From the NCBI GenBank assembly GCA_019414545.1, contig DXLV01000029.1:1626-27822 (forward strand): a DNA stretch of 26,197 bases, in the 5' to 3' direction. The position numbers and the translations under genes were made by a program. Origin of the DNA: Collinsella sp. (lineage in GTDB: Bacteria > Actinomycetota > Coriobacteriia > Coriobacteriales > Coriobacteriaceae). Under the pieces are notes generated by a model. The model was not told where the DNA came from. It did no database searches and saw nothing but the letters and a program-made list of their open reading frames with translations. Positions 8,596 through 14,968 of this stretch are shown piece after piece (position 1 is the stretch's first letter; each line of letters begins with the position of its first letter).

Positions 8596-9445
8596 GTTTG
8601 AGTTCAACAAGGGCAAGATGGTCCCGTATCCTTCTGGCGCCATCGTTCCCGACCGCGACCTGGGCCAGCGCCCGGCGCTCGAGTGCATCCACTTGGGCAT
8701 TGAATTTGGCGGCCTTAAGGCAGTCGACGACTTTAGCCTGACCATCGGTAAGACCGAGATCGCCGGTCTGATCGGTCCCAACGGTGCCGGTAAGACCACG
8801 GTCTTCAACCTGCTCACCAAGGTGTACCAGCCCACGCACGGTACTATCCTGCTCGACGGCGAGGACACCTCGGGCAAGTCGGTCTATCAGGTCAACCGTA
8901 TGGGTATCGCCCGTACGTTCCAGAACATTCGCCTGTTCAACACCATGACGGTGGAGGACAACGTTAAGGTCGGCCTGCACAACCAGGAGCGCTACTCTGG
9001 TTTTGAGGGCGTGCTGCGTCTGCCGACGTACTGGAAGCACGAGAAGGCCGCCCACGAGCGCGCCATGGAGCTGCTGTCCATCTTTGATATGGAGCACCTG
9101 GCAAACGAGCAGGCCGGCTCGCTGCCTTACGGCGCCCAGCGTCGTCTGGAGATCGTCCGCGCGCTTGCCACCAACCCCAAACTGCTGCTGCTCGACGAGC
9201 CTGCCGCCGGCATGAACCCGTCCGAGACCGCGGAGCTCATGGAGAACATCGTCAAGATCCGCGACACCTTTGGCATCGCCATCATGCTTATCGAGCATGA
9301 TATGTCGCTCGTCATGAACATCTGCGAGGGCATCTGCGTGCTCAACTTTGGTAAGGTCATCGCCAAGGGCACGGCCGAGGAGATCCAGAACAACGATGCC
9401 GTAATTGAGGCATATCTGGGCAAGCAGGATAAGGGGGAGAACTAA
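8585..9445 (+). CDS. livG: Branched-chain amino acid ABC transporter ATP-binding protein LivG
   Basis: ATPase subunit of 286 residues. Walker A GPNGAGKTT is at 64-72, the LivG-type signature LPYGAQRRLEI at 160-170, Walker B LLLLDEP at 180-186 and the switch histidine in LIEHD at 218. The C-terminal IEAYLG tail is the BCA_ABC_TP_C motif. The ATG at 8585 has GGAGGTG 7 nt upstream; an earlier in-frame ATG at 8558 lies deep inside livM. An unusual N-terminal extension of about 30 residues precedes the first nucleotide-domain strand. It works as a heterodimer with LivF. Confidence 0.94.
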   Translation: MPSKFEFNKGKMVPYPSGAIVPDRDLGQRPALECIHLGIEFGGLKAVDDFSLTIGKTEIAGLIGPNGAGKTTVFNLLTKVYQPTHGTILLDGEDTSGKSVYQVNRMGIARTFQNIRLFNTMTVEDNVKVGLHNQERYSGFEGVLRLPTYWKHEKAAHERAMELLSIFDMEHLANEQAGSLPYGAQRRLEIVRALATNPKLLLLDEPAAGMNPSETAELMENIVKIRDTFGIAIMLIEHDMSLVMNICEGICVLNFGKVIAKGTAEEIQNNDAVIEAYLGKQDKGEN

Positions 9446-10159
9446 ATGGCAGAGCCGATGCTTTCCGTCTACAACATCAACGTCTGGTACGGCGCTATCC
9501 ACGCCATCAAGGACATCTCCTTTAACGTCAACGAGGGCGAGATCGTGGCCCTGATCGGCGCGAACGGCGCCGGTAAGTCCACGACGCTTAAAACCGTCTC
9601 GGGCCTGCTGCGTTCCAAGACCGGCTCCATCAAGTTTATGGGCGAGGACATTACCCATACGCCTGCCGATAAACTGGTGGGCAAGGGCCTGGCCCAGGTT
9701 CCCGAGGGCCGTCGCGCCTTTTTGCAGATGACGGTCGAGGAGAACCTGGAGATGGGCGCCTACACGCAGCCCAAGTCCACGGTGGCTCCGGGCCTTGAGC
9801 GCGTCTACGAGCAGTTCCCGCGCCTTAAGGAGCGCCGTCGCCAGGTCGCCGGCACCCTTTCGGGCGGCGAACAGCAGATGCTCGTTATGGGGCGCGCCCT
9901 TATGAGCAACCCCAAGCTGCTCATGCTCGATGAGCCTTCCATGGGTCTGGCGCCGATTCTGATTGAGCAGATCTTCCAGATTGTCGAGGACCTGCACAAG
10001 GCCGGTACCACGGTGCTTCTGGTCGAGCAGAACGCCCAGATGGCGCTTTCAATCGCCACGCGCGGCTACGTGCTCGAGACCGGCAAGATCACCATGACCG
10101 GCACCGGCCAAGAGCTCCTGCACGACGACAACGTCCGCAAGGCTTACCTGGGCGGCTAG
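9446..10159 (+). CDS. livF: Branched-chain amino acid ABC transporter ATP-binding protein LivF
   Basis: Second ATPase subunit, 237 residues, the normal LivF length. Walker A GANGAGKST is at 38-46, signature LSGGEQQ at 138-144, Walker B LMLDEP ending at 164, and the LivF-typical VEQN at 193-196, where Gln replaces the switch histidine. It ends AYLGG as in other LivF proteins. The ATG directly abuts the livG stop (TAAATG), with AAGGGGGAGA as ribosome site, so it is translationally coupled. It is the last gene of the transporter operon. Confidence 0.95.
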   Translation: MAEPMLSVYNINVWYGAIHAIKDISFNVNEGEIVALIGANGAGKSTTLKTVSGLLRSKTGSIKFMGEDITHTPADKLVGKGLAQVPEGRRAFLQMTVEENLEMGAYTQPKSTVAPGLERVYEQFPRLKERRRQVAGTLSGGEQQMLVMGRALMSNPKLLMLDEPSMGLAPILIEQIFQIVEDLHKAGTTVLLVEQNAQMALSIATRGYVLETGKITMTGTGQELLHDDNVRKAYLGG

Positions 10160-10164
10160 GGACT

Positions 10165-10188
10165 TCCGCCGTTCTGCCGAACGGCGGA
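10165..10188 (+). terminator. Hairpin after livF
   Basis: A perfect 10-bp stem (10165-10174 with 10179-10188) with a 4-nt loop starts 5 nt after the livF stop. There is no T tract, so it may protect the 3' end of the mRNA or act as a weak or Rho-assisted terminator. Confidence 0.5.
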
Positions 10189-10212
10189 CCGGCCGACGCT
10201 GCGCGGGCGCCC

Positions 10213-10345
10213 TGATCGACGTGCCGAAGCTCCTCACCCTTGGGGCTATGCCGCGGTACGAGGCCAGGTGGTCATGGTCCGGGAACCTCGCGATGTCGAA
10301 TGACACCGCGAGGTTCGCCGCCGTCCTCGGCGGCCTCGACCCCCG
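10213..10345 (-). pseudogene. Remnant of an IS110-family transposase (C-terminal Transposase_20 region)
   Basis: The minus strand translates, without a start or a full domain, to a stretch of about 45 residues containing RTAANLAV, then DIARFPDHDHLASY and GIAPRVRSFGTSI. This matches the conserved C-terminal region of IS110/IS116/IS902 transposases (xFPSxxxLASYxGLxPRxxxSGTSI pattern). The similarity stops abruptly right after GTSI. No N-terminal DEDD-type domain is visible. It is therefore a fragment left by decay or deletion of an insertion element, not a gene. The family assignment rests on recalled motifs. Confidence 0.65.
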
Positions 10346-10504
10346 AGTGGGCGATCCCCACGCGCTAACGCCTGCAAACAAGGGGATTGCCAAGACGCCG
10401 CCGGGCACCTCCGTCATAGACGTGGAAGTGCGGCCGCGCTGAAGCACTGCGCGGTGTCTGCTCGCTTATGTGCGCATCACGAAGGAAGACCAGATCGGTG
10501 AGCG

Positions 10505-10675
10505 GGATTGGCCCGAAGTCGAGAGATTCCCATCAGCCTCTCGTCGGTCGATGACCGGTTCACCACGCAGGAAGAGCGTGACGGAAGGTCTCGCAAAAAG
10601 GCTCCGAGCGCGGCGTGCTCATGCCCGTCGTGGTGCGCCCGAGGGGGGGACGGCTGCTACGAGCTCGATCATTTG
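10505..10675 (+). pseudogene. Decayed ParB-like gene fragment
   Basis: Pieces of a ParB/Spo0J-like N-terminus lie in order but in different frames: REIPISLSSVDDRFTTQEERD in one frame from about 10520, SERGVLMPVVVRPRGG in another frame around 10606-10653, and DGCYEL back in the first frame after a run of seven G. In intact ParB-like proteins of integrative elements the last two are contiguous (GVLxPxxVRPxxxGxYELxSGHRR), and a PLSEIDxFPxHPF segment precedes them; that segment and the GHRR motif are missing here. Frameshifts plus deletion mean this is not functional. It implies that an integrative or plasmid-like element once lay here. Confidence 0.5.
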
Positions 10676-10932
10676 CGAGGAGAAGACGAACCAGTCGTTG
10701 CAGATCCAATATGGATCTCGCCGACCTCGGCAAGCTGCTCGATGAGTGGAAGCCCTGTCGGGTCGTCTATTTCAACACCACCCAGAATGATGGTGTCATC
10801 GCGCAGGTCGATCTGCGTGTTGAGCACAGCGAGGTTAAAGCCGGAGGCCACAAATCCGATAGCAGCCAGGACGAGCCCCGTGGCAACAAGCCCACCCGCT
10901 ACGGCAAGGTAAATCCTTTTTACGCTGGACAT
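10669..10932 (-). pseudogene. Truncated third gene of the PadR/HAAS operon (DUF4097-like N-terminus)
   Basis: The frame encodes 87 residues: a lysine/arginine start, a single membrane segment (about 7-30), then an extracytoplasmic stretch ending near EIHIGSAT and a short SSSPRK tail. Operons of this type usually carry a third gene whose product has this membrane anchor followed by a long beta-rich DUF4097 domain; here the repeat domain is absent. The 3' end coincides with the scar holding the ParB and IS110 remnants, so loss by insertion or deletion is likely. The start is well supported (GGAAGGAG upstream, 14 nt after the HAAS gene), so a short membrane peptide may still be made. The DUF4097 assignment is inference from context and the N-terminal pattern. 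Confidence 0.6.
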
Positions 10933-10946
10933 GTTTGCACTCCTTC

Positions 10947-11579
10947 CTATGCCGTGAGCGGCGCCGCTTCGGCGCCCATGCGGCTCTTATTGCCTCGATC
11001 TTTCCAGAAGGGCGAAACGGCTTTCTTCGCCCAAAGGGCAGAGAGGCGCGCGATCTGCTTGGACGCCGTCCAGGCGCCGGCTCCCGTGAGGAGCGCCACA
11101 CCGATGGAAGCGAATCCCATTCCCATCGAGGCCAAAACGTACGGAACATGCCCGATAATGATGCCGTCCACGGCGAACAGGAGCCCTACCAGGCCCGCGC
11201 CCCCGAATGCCGCGGCCACGATCCACACGCAGAGCGCAAGAACCCAAATACAGATGTAGACTGCAGCGGCAACGGCGACGAACGCGAGCAGCAGCGGAAT
11301 CCATACCGGAGAGCCCACGATGGCGAGCGCCCATAGAAGTGCCGTGCTCTTGCGCTTGGTCCTCGCGATCGCGCGCGGCACGGCGGGCAGTTCGTCGAGC
11401 GTTGCCTCGGCGACCTCACCGGGCGTGCCCATGGCGGCCACAGCCTCGGCCTCCGTCATGCCGTCCTCCATACGGTCGGCGATGGCCTCCGCGTAGAACT
11501 CCTGCGTTTCCTTTACCTGATCTGCCGGCAGGCAGGCCAGAAGCTCGCCCAGCCGGTTCAAGAACTCATCGCGCGTCAT
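10947..11579 (-). CDS. HAAS/DUF1700 family membrane protein
   Basis: A 210-residue protein with the N-terminal helical HAAS module: TRDEFLNRLGELLACLP, an acidic helix ending in YAEAIADRMEDGM, and EAEAVAAMGTPGEVAEATL (residues about 1-60). This region is typical of DUF1700 proteins encoded next to PadR regulators. Four or five hydrophobic helices fill residues 80-185, followed by a basic cytoplasmic end. The start overlaps the end of padR by 14 nt, so the two are translationally coupled. Function is unknown; by family association the soluble helices may bind the PadR protein or sense envelope conditions. Confidence 0.85.
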   Translation of the reverse strand: MTRDEFLNRLGELLACLPADQVKETQEFYAEAIADRMEDGMTEAEAVAAMGTPGEVAEATLDELPAVPRAIARTKRKSTALLWALAIVGSPVWIPLLLAFVAVAAAVYICIWVLALCVWIVAAAFGGAGLVGLLFAVDGIIIGHVPYVLASMGMGFASIGVALLTGAGAWTASKQIARLSALWAKKAVSPFWKDRGNKSRMGAEAAPLTA

Positions 11580-11886
11580 GGTGCGCCCCCTCCACGTAAC
11601 GGTAGATCTCCTGCACGGATGGCCATTCGGCGAGGAACTCGGCGATACGCTCGCGCCCGGCGTCCGTGATGCGGTAGTACCTCCGCAGCCGCCCGTTGTG
11701 CTCGGCGGAGCGCGCGGTGATGCAGCCCGCCTTCTCCAGGCGCTTGAGCAACGGATAGAGCGTGGATTCCGTGAGCCCCATACTCGCGGGCACGTCCTTC
11801 ACGATCTGATAGCCGTAGGATTCCTCGCCCGAGACGGCCGCGAGCACGCAGGCCTCGAGGAAGCCGCGCTTCATCTGTGCCTCCAT
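11566..11886 (-). CDS. PadR-family transcriptional regulator
   Basis: A 106-residue winged-helix protein of the short PadR type. Recognisable parts are MKRGFLEACVLAAV, ESYGYQIVKDV (about 22-32), the recognition-helix region ESTLYPLLKRLEKAG (40-54) and the wing NGRLRRYYRITDAGR (64-78). The ATG at 11886 has GGAGGTG about 5 nt upstream; longer in-frame starts would run through the promoter. It is first in an operon with the HAAS protein and the truncated third gene. By family knowledge it probably represses its own promoter; the symmetric sequences over the -10 region at 11916-11946 fit that. Confidence 0.92.
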   Translation of the reverse strand: MEAQMKRGFLEACVLAAVSGEESYGYQIVKDVPASMGLTESTLYPLLKRLEKAGCITARSAEHNGRLRRYYRITDAGRERIAEFLAEWPSVQEIYRYVEGAHHDAR

Positions 11887-11903
11887 CCGCACACCTCCTT
11901 TCG

Positions 11904-11952
11904 TAGTATACTGTGTAACACCTACTATATGACACATAGTATATGATGTCAA
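11904..11952 (-). promoter_or_regulatory. padR promoter with overlapping operator-like symmetry
   Basis: On the minus strand a perfect -35 TTGACA (11947-11952) and a -10 TATAGT (11924-11929) are separated by exactly 17 nt. The spacer and -10 contain TACTAT and ATAGTA arms seven nt apart, and a second symmetric element, GTGTTACAC, lies just downstream at about 11914-11922. These two dyads at the core promoter are good candidates for autorepression by PadR. Transcription would start near 11917, about 30 nt before the gene. Confidence 0.8.
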
Positions 11953-11991
11953 CAGTTGTCGTATAGGGAGTCCGGTCTGTCTGTCCCCTGC

Positions 11992-12026
11992 GGGTACTCA
12001 TTGGGGACGTACTTAAATGAGTACCC
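11992..12026. repeat. 11-bp perfect inverted repeat (REP-like) upstream of cutC
   Basis: GGGTACTCATT (11992-12002) and AATGAGTACCC (12016-12026) flank a 13-nt loop that begins with GGGGACGT. The same GGGGACGT motif recurs at 12046-12053, and a related GGGACAC follows the palindrome GTGCCGGCAC (12061-12070). This is the look of extragenic repetitive elements rather than a regulatory site of one gene. The rest of 11953-12170 contains no gene; only a weak cutC promoter candidate was seen. Confidence 0.6.
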
Positions 12027-12170
12027 ATCGCTCAAGGTGGCACCTGGGGACGTTCCTTATGTGCCGGCACTTTGGGACACTCCTTGTCAAGGTTTTGTTC
12101 CATCGTGCGGGTTGCTATTTAACGTGCGACAATGCCGTGTGGAAATCGAAATGTCTCCTGGGGGCTATCT

Positions 12171-12848
12171 ATGCTGTACGAGTTTTGTGCCGAGAACTTT
12201 GAGCGTGTGCCGGCGGCTATCGATGCCGGTGCTAAGCGCATCGAGTTGTGCGACAACCTTGCCGTCGGTGGTACCACGCCCTCGGCCGGCGTTATCAGCA
12301 CTACGGTCAGCTATGCTCACGAGCATGACGCGCGAGTGATGTGCATGATTCGCCCGCGTGGCGGTGACTTTCACTACAACCAGGACGAGCTGCGCATGAT
12401 GGAGATGGACTTGGGTCTTGCCGTGAGCGCCGGCGTTGACGGCCTGGTCTTTGGCTGCTGCAAGCCCTGTGCCGGCGGCTGGGCGCTCGACGAGCTCACC
12501 CTCGGCGCCCTCGTGATGGCTACGGGCTGCGCGACCGAGGAGTGCAAGCGCGGGGCCATCGATATCACCTTCCACATGGCCTTTGACCAGCTCTCGCCCG
12601 AGGCTCAGCTGGACGCCATTGACACACTCGCCGACTGCGGCATCACGCGCATCCTGACGCATGGTGGTGCTGCCGGAACGCCGATCGAGGACAACCTGGA
12701 GCACCTGTCGCGTCTTGTCGAGTATGCGGGCGACCGCCTGACCATCCTTCCCGGCGGCGGCATTTCTACGGCCAACCGCGATACCGTGGCGGCGGCATTG
12801 AGCGTCTCCGAGCTCCATGGCACCAAGATCGTGCCGCTGGAGGCGTAA
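12171..12848 (+). CDS. cutC: CutC family protein
   Basis: A 225-residue TIM-barrel protein with clear CutC motifs: RIELCDNLAVGGTTPS near residue 23, MIRPRGGDFHYNQDE around 61-75, FHMAFDQ, RILTHGG and ILPGGG. I start at the ATG at 12171 (GGGGGC about 7 nt upstream); an in-frame ATG at 12132 adds a leader unlike the family. CutC is historically called a copper homeostasis protein, but that role is disputed and the enzymatic function, if any, is not established. It is followed after 3 nt by a DUF4931-type gene, suggesting a two-gene operon. Copper genes are not seen nearby. Confidence 0.93.
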   Translation: MLYEFCAENFERVPAAIDAGAKRIELCDNLAVGGTTPSAGVISTTVSYAHEHDARVMCMIRPRGGDFHYNQDELRMMEMDLGLAVSAGVDGLVFGCCKPCAGGWALDELTLGALVMATGCATEECKRGAIDITFHMAFDQLSPEAQLDAIDTLADCGITRILTHGGAAGTPIEDNLEHLSRLVEYAGDRLTILPGGGISTANRDTVAAALSVSELHGTKIVPLEA

Positions 12849-12851
12849 CCC

Positions 12852-13649
12852 GTGGCGCTGGTATTTGACGTTCAGCAGGCGAACGGTAAGCCCGACGACA
12901 ACCGGCGCCCTGGCACCGCGTGTCCCTTTTGCGATACCGAGGAACTTGCCGATATCATCCGGCGCGATGGTGACTGCATCTGGCTCGAGAATAAGTTCAA
13001 GACCCTGCGCGCCACCCGTCAAACCGTGCTGATCGAGTCGGCCGATCACGATGCCGACCTGGTGATCTATGAGCCGGATGAACTCCACCATGTGATGCGG
13101 TTTGCCCTGGGTTGCTGGCAGCAGATGATCGATTCACAGCAGTATCGCAGCGTTCTCATGTACAAGAACAAGGGTCCGCTCTCGGGCGGTAGTCTCGTTC
13201 ATCCGCACATGCAGATTGTGGGTTTGGAGCAGGAAGACGGCTACACTTCGCTGACTTCTGCCAATTTCGAAGGCATCAATGTCTGGCAACAGGGGAGAAT
13301 CTCGGTCAATATCTCAACCGAACCGATCATGGGGTTCTTTGAGATCAACGTTTCAGCCCCGCAGGGAATCGCCGCCAGCGATGACGCACGAGACCAAGCC
13401 GAGGCGGATCTCTTTGCCGATGCGATCCAGGTAGCTCTGCGCTATATCCTAAACGAGCACCACGGTGGTCGCGCAGAGTCGTACAACTTGTTCTTCTATC
13501 ACCTGGGCGGTCGGACCATTGCCAAGGCGCTGCCGCGTTGGGTGGTTTCGCCCTACTTTGTCGGCTATCGTTTGGCCCAAGTCAATGCCGAGACGACGCT
13601 CGATATCGATGCTGAGCGTCTGCGTGCGCATCTGGAAACGCTCGTATAG
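12852..13649 (+). CDS. DUF4931 / galactose-1-phosphate uridylyltransferase-like HIT-fold protein
   Basis: A 265-residue protein with CPFC at 24-27, consistent with half of a zinc site, and NKGPLSGGSLVHPHMQI at about 106-122, whose HPHMQ (117-121) is the GalT-type nucleotidyl-transfer histidine motif. Overall length and the single motif block resemble DUF4931 proteins rather than full GalT (about 350 residues or more). The GTG start at 12852 has GGAGG about 8 nt upstream, inside the end of cutC, so translation is coupled. A nucleotide-sugar or nucleotide hydrolase/transferase activity is plausible but the substrate is unknown. Convergent with the minus-strand transporter, with only 30 bp between them. 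Confidence 0.8.
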   Translation: MALVFDVQQANGKPDDNRRPGTACPFCDTEELADIIRRDGDCIWLENKFKTLRATRQTVLIESADHDADLVIYEPDELHHVMRFALGCWQQMIDSQQYRSVLMYKNKGPLSGGSLVHPHMQIVGLEQEDGYTSLTSANFEGINVWQQGRISVNISTEPIMGFFEINVSAPQGIAASDDARDQAEADLFADAIQVALRYILNEHHGGRAESYNLFFYHLGGRTIAKALPRWVVSPYFVGYRLAQVNAETTLDIDAERLRAHLETLV

Positions 13650-13679
13650 CAAGACTAACACCCGCGTAATGCGGACAGC

Positions 13680-14678
13680 CTAGCGCGCCATGGCGTCGCG
13701 GCCGGCTTCGACCCGTTTGCGCTGTTTGGTGCGCTCCTCGCAGGTTAGGCACTCAAAGAGATGCCCGATAATCGAGGCCAGCACCTGCTGAAACAGCGTG
13801 CCGCACATGACGGGGAACACGACCTCGCCCGGAAAGTACTGCGTGGCGATGACGGCACCCGAAGAGATGTTGCGCATGCCGCAGGTAAAGCACATGGTAG
13901 TCGTCTCGCTATATGGCAGATGCAGCGCACGTGCGACCAGAAAACCGACGACAAAGCCGCTGATGGCGAAGACCAAAATAAAGAGGGCGACTTCCAGGCG
14001 CACCGCGTTTATGTGCAGCACGTACTCGCTCATAGCGGTGGAGTTGGACGCGATGACGCCCATCATCATGAACTTGCAGGCGGGCGAGAGCACGGGAGAG
14101 AGTTTCTCGTGGCCCCAGCCGCGCGTGAGTTCATTGATGGCAATACCGAGCACAGCGGGGATGGCGATCATAAAGGCCATGTTCTGCATCATGCTCGGCA
14201 CGTCGATCGAGACGGTGGCGCCCAGCAGGAGCTTGAGCGTAAGCGGAATCGTCACAGGTGAGATGACCGAGGACGTCAGGATGATGGTGAGCGCGAGCGG
14301 GCCGTTGCCGCCGAACATGCTGATCCACATAAAAGCGGTGACGGCCACGGGCACGCTGTATTCGAGCACAATGCCGCAGACAAGGTTGGGGTTGGAGCCA
14401 AAGAAGAGTGACCCCATGGCATACGCCGCGATGGGAATAAGCACCGCCGAGACGAGCAGCGCCAAGACTAGGTGCAACGGACGGCGGAACACCTCGGTTA
14501 CCTGGTGAAAGGTGTTGCTGAGCGCACCCTGAAACGTCATAAAGGCAAACAAGGTGGGAACGATGGGCTTGAGTACGCCAATCTGTTGGGGAAAGAGCAC
14601 GCCGAGTGCCACGCAAATCGGAACGATGACCTGCATGTGCCCCGCGAGAAACTTGCCCAGTCCAACCCATTGCTTCAT
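13680..14678 (-). CDS. Bile acid:sodium symporter (BASS/SBF) family transporter
   Basis: A 332-residue membrane protein with about ten hydrophobic segments and no signal peptide, the size and pattern of the SBF family. The region TTTMCFTCGMRNISSGAVIATQ, with the CGMRN and following small-residue stretch in the penultimate helices, fits the family sodium-site region. The C-terminus is basic and cytoplasmic. By homology it would import an organic anion with Na+; real substrates in this family include bile acids, pantoate, pyruvate and other organic acids, so bile-acid transport should not be assumed. GGGAG lies about 12 nt upstream of the ATG at 14678. It is a single gene, divergent from recJ. 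Confidence 0.85.
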   Translation of the reverse strand: MKQWVGLGKFLAGHMQVIVPICVALGVLFPQQIGVLKPIVPTLFAFMTFQGALSNTFHQVTEVFRRPLHLVLALLVSAVLIPIAAYAMGSLFFGSNPNLVCGIVLEYSVPVAVTAFMWISMFGGNGPLALTIILTSSVISPVTIPLTLKLLLGATVSIDVPSMMQNMAFMIAIPAVLGIAINELTRGWGHEKLSPVLSPACKFMMMGVIASNSTAMSEYVLHINAVRLEVALFILVFAISGFVVGFLVARALHLPYSETTTMCFTCGMRNISSGAVIATQYFPGEVVFPVMCGTLFQQVLASIIGHLFECLTCEERTKQRKRVEAGRDAMAR

Positions 14679-14840
14679 ATGCGCTTGTGACTCCCTTTGC
14701 CCGTGAACCCGTTTTGAATGGATATGCTAGACGCTCGCATGCGTCCGTGCGTCAGAAACGCTCGAATATTTCGAGGCTATTACCGGCATCGTTTACCGAA
14801 ACCGCGGCGTGCTGCGGCGATTTGCGTCTGCTCTGCACGG

Positions 14841-14846
14841 TATAAT
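14841..14846 (+). promoter_or_regulatory. -10 box of the recJ-fusion operon promoter
   Basis: A perfect TATAAT at 14841-14846, about 60 nt before the first start codon of the operon. No good -35 match stands at 17 nt (CGATTT). The region 14679-14909 also must contain the divergent transporter promoter. Confidence 0.5.
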
Positions 14847-14902
14847 AAATCCGTTCAACAGATCTGCCTGCCGAAGCGGGCATACACAGAGGACTCATCG
14901 CT

Positions 14903-14968
14903 ATGAACCGTGAGAGGTATCGCGGCGACCTGCCCCTATCGGGGGTGGGCGCCTATGTCATCGCTTAA
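14903..14968 (+). CDS. Possible 21-codon leader ORF overlapping the recJ-fusion start
   Basis: An ATG at 14903 with AGAGGA at 14888-14893 (9-nt spacing) opens a frame that begins MNRERYRGDL and stops at 14968. That is 14 nt inside the recJ-fusion frame if the latter begins at 14955. It is the best ribosome site in the leader. It could couple translation of the large protein, or it could be the original start of the gene followed by a frameshift. No similarity is recognised. Confidence 0.4.
   Translation: MNRERYRGDLPLSGVGAYVIA

Noticed and set aside
6601..8877. Very long open frame on the minus strand (758 codons) opposite livH, livM and livG
   Set aside because: It is a mirror of strongly biased GC-rich codons on the coding strand; its product is low-complexity His/Asp/Gly-rich and has no start signal or domain.
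10221..10442. Plus-strand 73-codon frame after livF
   Set aside because: It is antisense to the IS110-type remnant, which explains the open frame; no ribosome site or similarity.
10458..10500. Plus-strand translation AYVRITKEDQ resembling a serine-recombinase N-terminus (YxRxSxxDQ)
   Set aside because: Only about ten residues fit, the catalytic Ser is Thr, and nothing recombinase-like follows. Too short to call, although it would suit a mobile-element scar.
13650..13679. Small CCGC/GCGG hairpin between the DUF4931 and BASS genes
   Set aside because: A 4-bp stem without a T tract in a GC-rich genome is not enough for a terminator.
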